From positions 2,085,001 to 2,149,000 of the forward strand of contig WPIO01000063.1 in the NCBI GenBank assembly GCA_009760855.2: a DNA stretch of 64,000 bases, read 5' to 3'. The notes under the pieces are model-generated. The model was not told the DNA's origin. It did no database searches and saw nothing but the letters and a program-made list of their open reading frames with translations. Below are positions 50,943-64,000 of the stretch, piece after piece; position 1 is the stretch's first letter, and each line of letters opens with the position of its first letter. The translations under genes were made by a program, and so were the position numbers. This DNA is from Cristatella mucedo. Taxonomy: Eukaryota > Bryozoa > Phylactolaemata > Cristatellidae.

Positions 50943-52194
50943 TGTGCGCGCGAGAGCAGAGACCCACAAATTGCTACCCCACAAGCAAAGGCCAGCACAG
51001 GCTGGTCTGATTGACAGCCGTCTGGTGGTGGCTCTGCAATGATGCATAATCCACTCGCCTTTTACCCTCACTCTACTGGTCCCCCAAGCTCAGCTGTCAG
51101 TGGCAGCAAGGAGTGGCCTGCATCCAAACCGACAACTATGACCATAAATAAGGTGGGCAGGTTATACCAGAGTACAATACACGTTGCCAGTCAATTAGCT
51201 GCTGTCGATTTGGGCCTGTGCAGCCTTGTGATGTCTCTAGGCCGATACCTTGCATGCATCATTTTATTACACTTTCACGAACCTCCATCTGGTTCAATAG
51301 CCCGCCTTACTATTGAACTCGATTTCTAATACTGCACCAGCTCAAAGCAAGGCCCGGGGATAAAACGCATTAAAGTACGAGCAAAATGTCAGGAAGCTTT
51401 CATCGGCAGCCACCGATGAGCTATAAAATAAAAAAGAAATCATCAATCACACAATAAATGAACACATAAAGATAACACGACCACCAGATCAAAGGAGCAA
51501 TCTTCAACAGGAAGAGCAGGCACGATGCTTCCACTTGCACAATGGCTTCTTTTGGCAGAGCCATTGCATTCCATAAAAGGATGCTGTCGGCATCGCCGAT
51601 GACGGCAATGATAAGCCAGTCTGGTCAGCTGAGGCGATCATTATGTGATCTCTGATGCCGACTAGCCAGGATGAGGTACAGAAATAAAGCACACGGCTGA
51701 GCCACGAGTTTTGCTCGCCAGAAACGAATGACGGCGCAGAGCTGCAGCAGCAGCGTGTACTTATAGCTGGCTTGCCAGCGGCATTCACAGCCTGCTTGAA
51801 AGCACTGCCAGCCTCTTTTCCCCAGGTTCAGGCTTAGCTCTATAAGCTAAGCATAAGTATTAGCTTAGCAGTCCATGTTAGTTGCTGGCTGTGTTGTTCA
51901 GCAAACGACGAATCAATCGAGCCTTTTGAGAAAAACCACCGACTGGCAATCCAGCACCAGTGACGCTTTTTGAGCTATGACAGACCGAAGTATGTATTCG
52001 TTGCACACTTCAGCTTGTCACAGCGTTTTACGGCTGCCACGCATCTTGACGGTGGCATTCTGGAAACTGCCCCAATGACAGTTACATGCTTGCTGATGCT
52101 GTACAAGACACGGCTGATTTTTCCACTGAGATTCAAGGTGGACACCGTGAGCAGATTGCTAGCCACCGTCTATCTAGCTCTATGTTAATGTCTA
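50597..52194 (-). other. PFKFB intron sequence
   Basis: The left part of the 3.7-kb intron between 50596 and 54310. It contains a (GT)n tract listed separately and otherwise nothing recognised. A short inverted AGCTTAG/CTAAGCT pair occurs near 51833-51870. Confidence 0.45.
50877..50944. repeat. (GT)n microsatellite
   Basis: A pure GT run of about 66 bases. Confidence 0.96.
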
Positions 52195-53898
52195 CGATCA
52201 ACTAATCCTTCGCCGCTCCCTGGTTAGCTCCTTACCTAGCGATCCTTGTGATGATCTAGCCGATCGCTTCTCTAGTTTCTTTGTCAACAAGATGGACAAG
52301 ATCAGGAAGTCTATCTCTAAGATGGCAGAATCCCTTGGAATCCTGTCCCTCAATTCCATGCAACACCTCTATGTCGACATTCAAAGAGGTCACATGTGAC
52401 CTCGTCCTGAAGTTCGTATACTAATCAAAGAAGACGACTAGTCCCCTAGACCCTATTCCGTTTGTCCTCCTAATACGATGCATAGATCTGCTGCTGCCAT
52501 ACATAACTAACATAATACATATGTCATTAATCTCAGCTCATTTCCCAGCACCTTTCAAAAAGGCTATAGTAAGGCCACTACTCAAGAAAGCAACAGGAGA
52601 CCAAGAGTACTTGAGCAATGTTCGCCCAGTTTCCCTTCTACCATTCCTATCAAAGACACTGAAACAAGTCGTGGCAGACCAGCTGAACTCTCATATATTG
52701 AAACTTCAAACCTTGCTAGTAAGTGCCAATCTGGTTTTAGAGCTAATCACTCCACAGAGTCAGCATTGCTTAGGGCATACAACGACCTTCTTAGGAATGC
52801 AAACTTTGGTAGAGTCTCTCTTCTTGCTTTGCTCGATCTTACGGCAGCTTTTTATACTATCGATCACCAACTCCTTCTCGAGCGCCTCTCATCTCGCCTG
52901 GGTGGGCATCAGTGGTACTGCACTGCAATGCTTTAAGTCCTAGCATAGTGGGAGACTCCAGAGTATTGATGTGAACGAACAAAGATAATCCGAGGAACCT
53001 CTGAAGTATGGAGTACCTCAGGGCTCTGTGCTTGGTCTGGTTCATTTTATGATTTATACTTCCCTCTTGCCGATGTGACTGCCAGGCACAATCTAGGCTT
53101 TCACTTCTATGCATATGACACTCAGTTGTACCTTTGCTTCTTTGATCCTTCCCAGCCCTCCAGCAATTCGCTTCATTCCCTTGCTGCATGTATTGATGAC
53201 ATCTGCACATGGATGGCAGAAAACTTTCTTAAATCGAATGATGATAAAACTAACCTACTAATTATGGGCAAACTAAGTTTGATTCAGAAATTGGAGAACC
53301 TAATGCTCAAAAGAAACTCTGCCAGTACATCTTCTGTTTCATCTGCACGAAACCTGTGTCCTGTCCCAAAGTGACCTTTCAATAAACTACCACATCAGTT
53401 TCAGTTAAGTCTGTCTGAATTCAGCTACATAACATTGCTGAAATTCGGGCTTTCTAAGTATCGTACCACCTGGTTTTCTGAATAGAATCGTTTAGCTACA
53501 ACTCATATGAGCCTCAAATCCTCTGGAGATCGTGCCTTCAGTTTGGATACTCCCAAAGCCTGGAATTCACTTCCTACTGGCATCCCGACATCCTCTGACT
53601 TGACAACATTTCAAAGGAAGCTAAAAACACTAATATTTATCACAGCATTTAGTGGGTCCATGTGAATCATCCTTTGTGTGCTTATGAGAGCTGACACTGT
53701 GCATGTTACAACTAACCATATTTGCATGCTGACCATGTGCATGTCATCTCTAACTATGTAATGATTGTTGTCATTGAGAATGCTACCACTAACGATTCGA
53801 TCATGCTTCCTCTGCAGCAAATGCAATGTGCCTAGAAAGAGATTAACTTCCTTGAGGGTGCTATAAAAATGTATTATTATTATTATTACAATTATTAT
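52195..53898 (+). mobile_element. LINE-A copy, RT region to tail, decayed
   Basis: In antisense to PFKFB. It keeps the linker (CTTACCTAGCGATCCTTGTG), the PAPFKKAIVRPLLKKAT segment, SNVRPVSLLPFLSKTL, HSTESALL-like DNA, LGFHFYAYDTQLYL and PKAWNSLP-like DNA. It ends with a 3' UTR and an ATT tail at 53873-53898. Frameshifts and stops are frequent, and the catalytic box reads YAYD. A deletion removes part of the C-terminal segment near 53.45 kb. Confidence 0.88.
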
Positions 53899-54174
53899 GC
53901 CACTTGGTCAACCAACCGGCCGAGCAGACACTCTTCCGGGATCTGGACCCGGAAGTGAAGATGAGCGGAAGTCGATATTGGGCCAAAAGGGCAAATCTGG
54001 GTCAGCTAAGATTCAGAATCCACGATCGGCCAGGGCGAATGCTGCCGACGGGCAGCCACATCACTCTGCTGCACACGCCAGCCACTCACATACACTCAGT
54101 TCACCAATGTGCATCGAGGAATCATGCACCTAGTACCTACCCGATACCATCCCTCTGGGTAGGGAGGGCAATCA

Positions 54175-56775
<2,601 letters not shown>

Positions 56776-57134
56776 GATCCAATGCTCCAGTGCTTTAGAA
56801 AACCTCCGCTGCCAAATTCAAGCTGCTGATAAGAGCTGCAGCAGCAGCAAAACCACTGGCTGGCAGGCCAGCTGAAACACCATGCATTGGAGTTCATCAA
56901 GCCACGCGGCCACGATTCAGGGCTGTGCAAACTGCTTAACAGGAACAAGTACATAGCAAACTGCGACAAAATGCTTAGATACACAAACTGCTTACACACG
57001 TCTGTGCCAGCACCTACACGAGTGCCACGCGGAGCACTGCTTTTCTACCTAGGACAGCCACCCGACTCGGTGGCCATGCACATGCAGTTGCAGCTGGCTC
57101 CAATCTTACGTCTGTGCCATGCTTGCTGGTTTAT

Positions 57135-58050
57135 TGCACTGTGCAATCAGGCACTTACAGTTGGTGCAAAACTCTGCAGCTAGGCTTGTCTGACGTGAGC
57201 GTTGCAGCTGCCACATCACAATACTAAAGCTGACCTGCACTGGCTCCCAGTCAAGCAGCAAATTGACTTCACGGTTCTGTCACTCACTTTTAGGGCCTAT
57301 TCACTCTCTGGCTCCAGCCTACCTATCAGATCGACTCCCCCACCAAGCTAAGCAACGTATCACCTGCTTTTCGGAATCTTATCATTTACCTATACCACGT
57401 ACGAACCTCAAATCTTTTGGAGACCCTGCCTTTAGTTTGTATGCTCCTAAAGCCTGGAAATCACGTCCAACTGGCATCCTGACATCCCCTGACTTAAACA
57501 GAGGCGAAGCCAGTGGGTGGTACGGGTGGTAGGTGCCACCCGTGGCCTGGTAGTTGGGAGCCGAGTCTGACACCCATCCATCGAGTGGCCGGCGGTGCGC
57601 TTTCGCGGAGGCTGACCCCTTGGTGCTTGGCCAGGCTGCATTCTACAGCTGACGAAATATCACGAAATGGCCGAGATTGACTAGCCATCTCGGAGTCATT
57701 TCGGGCAGTTTTTGCTACCAGCAGACGCTGGGCGCTTGACACGCCCCAGACTTCGGTGCCACCCGACTTTGCCGTTGGACTTGACGTTAAAAATAGGAGC
57801 TAAAAACGCATCTATTTATCACAGCATTTAGATGGTCCGTGCGATTCGTCCTGTGTGCTTATGCGTGCTGAAACCGTGCATGCTGCCACCAATTCTATTT
57901 GCATACTGACCCTGAGCATGTCACCTCTAACCATGTTATGCTTGTTGTCATTGAGCATGATACCACTAACCATGCTTCCTCTGCAGCCTATGTAAAATGC
58001 CTAAACAAGATTAAGTCTTCTGGTGGCACTATACAAATGTATTATTATTT
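57135..58050 (+). mobile_element. 5'-truncated LINE-A copy with nested insertion
   Basis: It keeps CAGTTGGTGCAAAACTCTGC, AGCTAGGCTTGTCTG, CACTGGCTCCCAGTCAAGCA and the PKAWKSRP segment. The 3' UTR and an ATT tail end near 58050. It is interrupted at 57499-57777 by a short element with DNA-transposon features. Confidence 0.85.
57499..57777. mobile_element. hAT-like non-autonomous element (MITE)
   Basis: A 279-bp insertion in LINE-A sequence. It starts CAGAGGCGAAGCC, and its other end, read in reverse complement, starts CAACGGCAAAGTC (9 of 13 match). It is flanked by GACTTAAA and GACTTGAC, an imperfect 8-bp duplication; other LINE-A copies have a single GACTTGAC here. A CAG-type terminus and 8-bp target duplication are hallmarks of hAT elements. 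It has no coding capacity. Class assignment is tentative. Confidence 0.5.
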
Positions 58051-58729
58051 TTTATTTTTTATTTCCGATAGAAGAAACAGGCTAGGCCCCAATTGCACAT
58101 AAGACGGTCCTGCACGAGTACATGGGACCCCCTTCGATGTAAGTAGCCAGTGCTACAAGGATCGGATACTGAGCATGATTGAGCGGCTAAATTATCTCAG
58201 TTCGGCTTTGCTGCATGCACAAGGCAGTGTAACCAGCTAAAGCCCACCCTGTGTGTGTGCACGTGCGCGGGTGCACGTGCGTGTGTACTCGCATGTGCAA
58301 ATGATGCGTGTGCATGCAGCAGCAGCAGCTTTGCACACTTTGCCAGCACTACTTTGCCAGTGCAAGCCATTCGACACGACATAAGTGGGACACATGCTAC
58401 TCTTCGTGCAGTAGTGCACACTGAAATGAGAAACCGAAACATTCACTGTCACAAACGCTTAAATCCGAGACAAACTACTTCTGGAGCCATTTGCTTACAA
58501 GAGACACCCCCTACTGCACGTGGCTCCTAGTGGCATGTTCTGTGGAGCAGCAGAGTCAGAAGCTAGGTAACGTCACGCTAGGTAACCAGCGCAGCAAAAG
58601 CATAGCGAGGCGCCAGCATTCAATATTCAGAGAAGAAGAAAAAATGTGCTTTTAGCCTCCTCTAACAGAAATGAAAGATTATCGAGGGTTACACAAAAGC
58701 TCGACAATAAATGCATTTAGACGATGTAA
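58051..58729 (-). other. PFKFB intron sequence, unassigned
   Basis: A short GT/GC-rich patch lies near 58250-58295. No recognised element or exon. Confidence 0.4.
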
Positions 58730-59030
58730 CAATAGCAACAATAACAGCAATTTTTTGCGTGCCCTGAGAGAACAAATTCTCCTTTCCTTTCTAGGCTCCA
58801 GACTTTATGTAGGCTTCAGAGAAAACATACAAACTGGTCAATAACATGCACACCATAATAAGAACTGTCATAAAGTCAGCTGATTTAAAAGCCTCATTAA
58901 AACAGCAACGCAAGGGCCTTGGAAGCTCCCTGTCTGCTTTGTAGCAAGCAAAAAAGGATTGTGTGCCACAGGATTTTAACCGACGACCTGAGTGGTGTAA
59001 GGTGAGCACCTTACCGCTGGACTAAAGAAC
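58730..59030 (-). mobile_element. tRNA-derived SINE, LINE-A-type tail
   Basis: Minus-strand TTTAGTCCAGCGGTAAGG and GTGCTCACC as A-box end, then GACGACCTGAGT in the reverse sense and GGTTAAAATCCTGTGG as a weak B box. At the far end is a tail with GCCTAGAAAGGAAAGGAG, AATTTGTTCTCTCAGGGC and AAC repeats. Its middle differs from SINE-1 and SINE-2, so it may be a third family. Confidence 0.6.
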
Positions 59031-59054
59031 GAAAGGCGATGGTCGCCACATGTT

Positions 59055-60290
59055 CTTCTAGAGCACATCATCTCGCCTGGGCATCACTGGCACTGCTCTG
59101 CAATGGTTCAGGTCCTATCTCAGTGGAAGACTCCAGAGTATTGACGTGAATGGACAAAGATCATCCGAGGTACCTCTGAAATATGGGGTACATCAGGGCT
59201 CCGTGCTAGGTCCGGTTCTTTTCACGGTTTATACTCTCCCTCTTGCCGAAGTGATTGGCAAGCACAATCTAGGCTTTCACTTCTATGTGGATGACACTCA
59301 GCTGTAACTTTGCTTTAATCCCCCCCCAGCCTTCGCGCACGTCTAACTCTCTCAACTCCCTTGCTGCATGTATTGATGACATCCGCACATAGATGGCAGC
59401 AAATTTTCTAAAACTAAATGAAGATAAAATAACTTATTAGCTATGGGCAAACCCAGTTTGATTCAGAAATAGGAAAGCCTGACGCTCAAAATTGGCTCTG
59501 CCAGCATATTTCCTGTTGAATCAGCTCGAAATCTAGGTGTCATGTTCCAAGGCGACCATTCGTTAGACGACTACATCAGCTCCACAGTCAAGTCTGCCTA
59601 CTTTCAGCTACATAACATTGCTAAAATTCGGGCTTGTTTAGATAAGGATACCACGTCCAAGTTGGCCCATGCATTTGTGACATACCGTCTTGATTTCTGT
59701 AACTCATAGCTTGCTGGTCTACCGGCATGCGCAATCAGTCGCTTACAGCTGGTGCAGAACTCTGCATCTAGGCTTGTCTGTCGTGAGCATCGCAGTTGCC
59801 ACATTACTCCACTTCTCGCCGACCTGCAATGGCTACCAGTCAAGCAACGGATCAATTTCAAGGTTTTGTCGCTCACTTTTAGATCCCTTCATTCTTTGGC
59901 TCCAGCCTACCTATCAGATCTACACCCCCATCAGGCCAAGCATCGTACCACCCGCATTTTAGAATCTAACAGTTTACCAATACCTCGTACAAACCTCAAA
60001 TCCTTTGGAGATCGTGCATTTAGTTCGTATGCTCCCAAAGCCTGGAATTTAGGAAAGCATTTAGTGGGTCCCTCTGATTCGTCCTGTATGTGCTTATGCA
60101 TGCTGCCACTATCCATATTTGCATGCTGACCCTGTGCATGTCACCCCTAACCAGGATATTCATGTTGTTTATCAAGCATGACACCACTCACCATTCCATA
60201 GTGTTTCCCTTTGCAGCAAATGTAAAGAGCCTAGAAAGAGATTGAGTTCTCTGAGGGCGCTTTATCACGTGTATTATTATTATTATTAGT
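59055..60290 (+). mobile_element. LINE-A copy, RT region to tail
   Basis: It enters at SRLGITGTALQWFRSYLSG and closely follows the 26.7-27.99 kb copy to a TATTATTATTATTAG tail. The catalytic box reads YVDD and a stop follows it within four codons. GVHQGSVLGP replaces the usual proline. A deletion near 60048 joins PKAWN to the 3' UTR. Dead copy but of low divergence. Confidence 0.9.
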
Positions 60291-61189
60291 ATTGTAATTT
60301 TTGTCCAGGCACACAGTCAAGGGCCTGGCGGCCAGGGGCTTTAATATTAATAACAACAGCAGGAATATAGTAACACATTTGCTCCCCCAGAGAAGTAAAC
60401 CTTTCGAGGATCTTCAATGAAGCTTTTATATCACGTGGTCACGAGAAGAAAAACCTCCATTGTGCTAGTTTGCTCTGCAGCAGTGGTGTCAACACGGCTA
60501 CTTCTCCACATAGCACTGCAGAAATAATTCCCAGCGCACCCATACCTCGCTATAACCCACCACCTAGGCGCAGATAGCGCAAGAGGTATCTAGTTTTTGT
60601 TAAGTATGACAGAACGGCTCTAAATGCATTCTACCAGTATGAAGTATCTCTCACGTGCATAGAAAATTCGAAAGCAAACTTTTACATGCCATTCGTCATA
60701 CATAAACTCCTCCTCAAATGCAAGAACGCATAATCTTTGACCGGGATGCACAGAGAGAAAGGTCACATGGTCAGCTGCTTCGTGTCCATATTTATTTGAC
60801 AACCGAGCCTCATGGTGTCCCAGGTTCAGGATGGAAACATGAAACAAGAGAAATAAAAAAAGGAAGTCGTGAAACTATATCAAGTATTCTTGGTCAAAAG
60901 ACACATCACAAGTTTGCAATATGGATTTAACATGCTGCGAGGTACGGTGCTGTGAGTGATAAGTGATATGCCATCAGCTACGGCACCGATTGTTCAGCCT
61001 TTCTTCGGAATCACACACAGTAATAGTGAGTGTGTTGAATATGTACAGGGGCTCTTGCACGCACTTGTACGAGTAGCTTGGTCTCTGGAGGCAAGAAGAG
61101 GAAAGTTCCGGAAGTTCTAGAAGGCAGTGAAAAGCCCCTCTAGCTGGTGGCATCTACCTATTCCTAATGCGACGACCGCCTACAGACTT
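60291..61189 (-). other. PFKFB intron sequence, unassigned
   Basis: No recognised element or exon. Confidence 0.4.
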
Positions 61190-61392
61190 AGATAAATAAT
61201 GATAAATCCTAGGTGATTAAACAGCCTCTTGGCTGATTAAACAGCCTCTTTTTATATAGCGACAGACGAGCTTTTTACGGCTATCATTACTGCTTGCAAT
61301 GGCGATAAAGGATCGCCCACCGCAGGAATCGAATCACGACCTTGGGACCGAGGTCGTGAAAGCAGCCGCCTTACCTAGTGTGCCATCACGGC
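61190..61392 (-). mobile_element. tRNA-derived SINE-2
   Basis: Minus-strand GTGATGGCACACTAGGTAAG as A-box end, CACGACCTCGG with CCAAGGTCGTG as imperfect inverted repeat, GATTCGATTCCTGCGG as B box, GGCGATCCTTTATCGCC and a TCGCTATATAAAAAGAGGCT tail. The GATTAAACAGCCTCTT unit is tandemly duplicated at the 3' end. Confidence 0.82.
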
Positions 61393-61622
61393 TTCACATA
61401 AATATGACGATCGTGTGGCCCAATGCGATAAAAAATCCCGAGAACCGACCGGCAATCACGGAGCTCAATATCAACAACATTGTGCCAGGAAAGCGATCAT
61501 CATTTGCATAAATCGATTGCAATGGGAGCACGTGCTTTAACTTTTCCGCACCCTAACGAAGACACACACACATACACATGCACGAACATTCACGAACACA
61601 CACGTCCGTAAGCTTAACTTAC

Positions 61623-61769
61623 TGCATCGATCTCATTAAGCGCCTTCCACTCGATGCTTGGTGCTTTGATGGGCTCGGCCGTCTGCTTAGTCCGCTTCAG
61701 TTCACTCGTCCAAACGGTCAAGTCCTTGATATCCTCTTTGTCTAAGTACTCTGCCAACGTGTCTGCATA
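61623..61769 (-). CDS. PFKFB: PFKFB exon: bisphosphatase substrate-Arg region
   Basis: A 147-base exon, phase 0 at both ends; the acceptor ends GTAG and the donor is GTAAGT. It encodes YADTLAEYLDKEDIKDLTVW, TSELKRTKQTAEPIKA and PSIEWKALNEIDA. TSELKRTKQTA holds the conserved Arg that contacts the transferred phosphate (Arg307 in rat liver numbering), and WKALNEIDAG is a family signature. Length matches the homologous vertebrate exon as I recall. Confidence 0.97.
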
Positions 61770-62075
61770 CTACAACGAATACGGCCTTCATCATTTGAGC
61801 AGGAAATACAATGCGATATTTGTCGAGCGTGGGGCAAAACGAATCAGGTCACCGGATCTGATCACGTGGTTTTCCTGTACCAACAGGGGAGCCTACAGCA
61901 CGAATGGAGCCTGAACAAATGCTTGAATAAATGAATAACGATCAGCACTGCTTCGGCTGTATTCGCATCTCGACGAGTGAACTATGATCGGGACAAATGA
62001 GATGCGCGTGCACGGCCCTTTGCACATCACAAGAGGAGAAGCGCTCCAGGGGAGAGTCACACTCGTCACTCGTAC

Positions 62076-62147
62076 CTTCTGACCATTAGTACTGAGGTCG
62101 GAGTCTCCGCCGATACGACCCAAAACATTAAATTCACTTTCTCCGTG
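62076..62147 (-). CDS. PFKFB: PFKFB exon: phosphohistidine motif
   Basis: A 72-base exon, phase 0 at both ends; the acceptor ends TTGCAG and the donor is GTACGA. It encodes HGESEFNVLGRIGGDSDLST and NGQK. The first His is the nucleophile that becomes phosphorylated during fructose-2,6-bisphosphate hydrolysis (His258 in rat liver). The intron splits the R-H-G-E motif exactly between Arg and His. Confidence 0.96.
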
Positions 62148-62230
62148 CTGCAACGACCGAGGCTTTTTTTTGCACATGCACTCACCTCAGCGCGCAAGCG
62201 ATGTGCTCTGGCACGTGCTCTGGCACTTAC

Positions 62231-62304
62231 CCTCGTGATGTAGATCGTCCTTGGGAGCACTCGAATGTTCATCAGGTAGTAGACCACACGGCTCTGAATG
62301 TGAC
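62231..62304 (-). CDS. PFKFB: PFKFB exon: kinase-phosphatase junction
   Basis: A 74-base exon entering in phase 1; the acceptor ends GTGCAG and the donor is GTAAGT. It encodes HIQSRVVYYLMNIRVLPRTI and YITR, where the kinase domain ends and the bisphosphatase domain begins. It joins the preceding exon through a split Gly codon. The intron downstream is only 83 bases. Confidence 0.95.
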
Positions 62305-62474
62305 CTGCACATAATGGGCGCTAACTTCCATCTCTGCATCCGTCGGGAACGCTTGCGGCCACGTTGCCGCGAGTGCCACGTTGCCCAAGCCGGCTTTGCA
62401 AAAGCCTGCTGGCTTTGCTTTGCTTTGCAGCAGCGGTGAGCCAGCAGCAGCACATAGAGGGGAAGCACGGTCAC

Positions 62475-62658
62475 CTTGAACCTTGTTGACCAGGAATCGG
62501 TCTCCTTGGTTGATAATCTTGATGAACGACAAATCCTTGTCGTGGTGCTCGCACAGCGTCTCGTACGAGTTCTCATAATGCTGTATTCTGAGCAAGAAGT
62601 CGGCAATGGCCTGATCCTTGTCCATGCCGACGTAGTCGGGGCCGGTAACCTTGACCTC
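62475..62658 (-). CDS. PFKFB: PFKFB exon: C-terminal part of kinase domain
   Basis: A 184-base exon from phase 0, ending with one base of a codon; the acceptor ends TTCAG and the donor is GTGACC. It encodes EVKVTGPDYVGMDKDQAIAD, FLLRIQHYENSYETLCEHHD and KDLSFIKIINQGDRFLVNKV, then Q. The D-F-x-x-R-I-x-x-Y-E and D-K-D-L-S-F-I-K-I signatures are typical of PFKFB kinase domains. Confidence 0.96.
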
Positions 62659-62856
62659 CTGAAGCACGCGGACAGAGCAACAAGCTGTCTGGCACGGTAT
62701 CAATCAGGCCCAAAAAAGTGCCTCACGGCCGGTCAGAGGCACGGCACCTCTGAGGCTGGCTGACAAGCTGACCGATCAGCAGCCAAACGCTTTAGAATGC
62801 GAGGAGAGGGAGCGCGAGCAAAAGAAAGTGCAGCGCCGGCTGGCTCGCGCAGCTAC

Positions 62857-62991
62857 CCGTATGTTTGCTTCGACGATCAACGGGTCCGTGCAGCACGACT
62901 CGACGAAGAAGACACTATAGCAGTTCTCCACTGTGCAGTAGTCCATTATCATTTTACGGCGATCTCGAGTCGTATTCGTTGCATCGAAAAC
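62857..62991 (-). CDS. PFKFB: PFKFB exon: kinase VFDATN segment
   Basis: A 135-base exon, phase 0 at both ends; the acceptor ends CTGCAG and the donor is GTAGCT. It encodes VFDATNTTRDRRKMIMDYCT, VENCYSVFFVESCCTDPLIV and EANIR. VFDATNTTRERR-type sequence is the kinase Walker-B-like strand with the Asp that supports phosphoryl transfer and the following Thr/Arg residues of the fructose-6-phosphate site. The preceding exons, including the P-loop, are not in the window. Confidence 0.96.
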
Positions 62992-64000
62992 CTGCAGCAT
63001 GGCAAAGGCTGGCGAGCTGAAGAGGCGAGAAGCTTCCGGCATGCAGCAGCATCCGGCATGCAGCTCCATTCCGAGCAGCAGCTGGCTACTGCTGGCACCG
63101 ACAGGCATTGCCACTGCGCCTCCCTGGCGGCACTAAAACCGGGTCGGCTTCAAATGGGCGCCACGGCAGGCAGTCCACGTCTCGGAAGTAGAATCGCTCC
63201 GCACACCGGAAAGTCTGCAGGGCGACGAGATGCCATGCCACACACCAACAACAGTCCAGGTCAAGGGGGGAGAGCAGCAGCCAACCGGTCTCTGACATAG
63301 GTGCTAGCCCGTTGGACAGGGCAGAGAACAATGAATCTTGGAAGTGGGAGGAGGCGGCATCTTTGACTACGATAATGCAGCGCAATGCACCGATAATGCT
63401 AGTACTCTTTTTTAGGTCAGGAATGTCCACGCAAAGACTCTGACGATAAAGACCAAGCATTAGTGTCAAGTGCTAAAAAAAGGAAATTCCCACCCGAGGC
63501 AACATAACTCTGAGGCTGCACTTTAAGTAGCCCTAGAGGCATTAGAATAAATACCTGGGGTCATTAGGTTATGGATATAGTGCATAACTTGACACGGACT
63601 GGACAAGAACACCTCGTGATGCCAAAGAATACCGTTGGCTTCAGCATATTCTCTGTTACAGAGATGTTATTCTTGCCTGTCGTTACAATGCCTAAAAATT
63701 TTAAACATACTCATCAGAGTTTCGAATGACGATCTGAGTCTCGGCCAAGTATTTTGCCCACAAAAATGGCTCCCTCCTAGGAGAAACCGAACCAGCCATG
63801 AATAACCACCAGCTAATTCTATAAATCCAGAATTGCTTCATGCCCAAGCCACCGAGATGGTAGAAAGATCTGTTCCCACAAACATCCCGTAGGAAGCCGG
63901 GAGAAGGCCAGTTGATGGAACCGAAGGGGTGACTCTAACTGTGGGCTACGTTAATAATAATATTGACACTGTTAAGAATACAGTAGCACATCACCCTCAG
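62992..64000 (-). other. PFKFB intron to window edge
   Basis: No further PFKFB exon is recognisable. The region expected upstream (F-N-V-G-x-Y-R-R and F-F-x-P-x-N-x-E-A segments) is absent on the minus strand, so the next exon should lie beyond 64000. A short TAATAATAATATT run near 63951 may be a LINE tail. Confidence 0.5.

Noticed and set aside
63086-63469. 127-codon minus-strand frame upstream of the first PFKFB exon in the window
   Set aside because: It lacks the kinase signatures expected here. The real acceptor at 62993-62992 lies downstream of it, so it is treated as intron.

Overview
This is a metazoan nuclear genomic window, probably from an invertebrate. It has interrupted genes with GT-AG introns, tRNA-derived SINEs, L2/CR1-type non-LTR retrotransposons with ATT-type tails, and very long dinucleotide microsatellites. 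I cannot fix the phylum from sequence alone. There are no prokaryotic operons, CRISPR arrays, rRNA genes or convincing tRNA genes.

Layout. (1) About 1-24.3 kb is GC- and CpG-rich with little interspersed-repeat content. It holds the 5' end of a minus-strand gene whose product is rich in Ala, Gly, Pro, Gln and Tyr tracts. The start codon is at 3680, there is a TATA-like box near 3870, the first coding exon ends at 2971, and a second exon runs off the left edge from 134. It looks like the N-terminal region of a developmental transcription factor, but no DNA-binding domain is inside the window, so the family stays open. The rest of this zone is non-coding CpG-rich DNA with CT microsatellites, several perfect hairpins and a few retroelement fragments. 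(2) About 24.4-36 kb is a retroelement graveyard of two related LINE families, called LINE-A and LINE-B here, in both orientations and partly nested. One LINE-A copy keeps a 431-codon reverse-transcriptase reading frame. (3) About 36-43 kb is mostly unassigned DNA with SINEs and GA/CT microsatellites. (4) 43.2-63.0 kb carries eight exons of a minus-strand 6-phosphofructo-2-kinase/fructose-2,6-bisphosphatase gene (PFKFB). They cover the end of the kinase domain and essentially all of the bisphosphatase domain. The upstream kinase exons lie beyond the right edge, and the extreme C-terminus was not found. Its introns are full of LINE-A, LINE-B, SINE and microsatellite sequence.

How the parts relate. 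The two protein-coding genes share a strand but show no functional link. The mobile elements do form a system: LINE-A and the tRNA-derived SINE-1 end in nearly the same stem-loop-like 3' segment, as expected if LINE-A machinery mobilised SINE-1. Most long open frames in the window are artefacts of microsatellites (Ser-Leu, Arg-Glu, Tyr-Ile, Cys-Val or Thr-His repeats) or of CpG-rich DNA. I have left them out.
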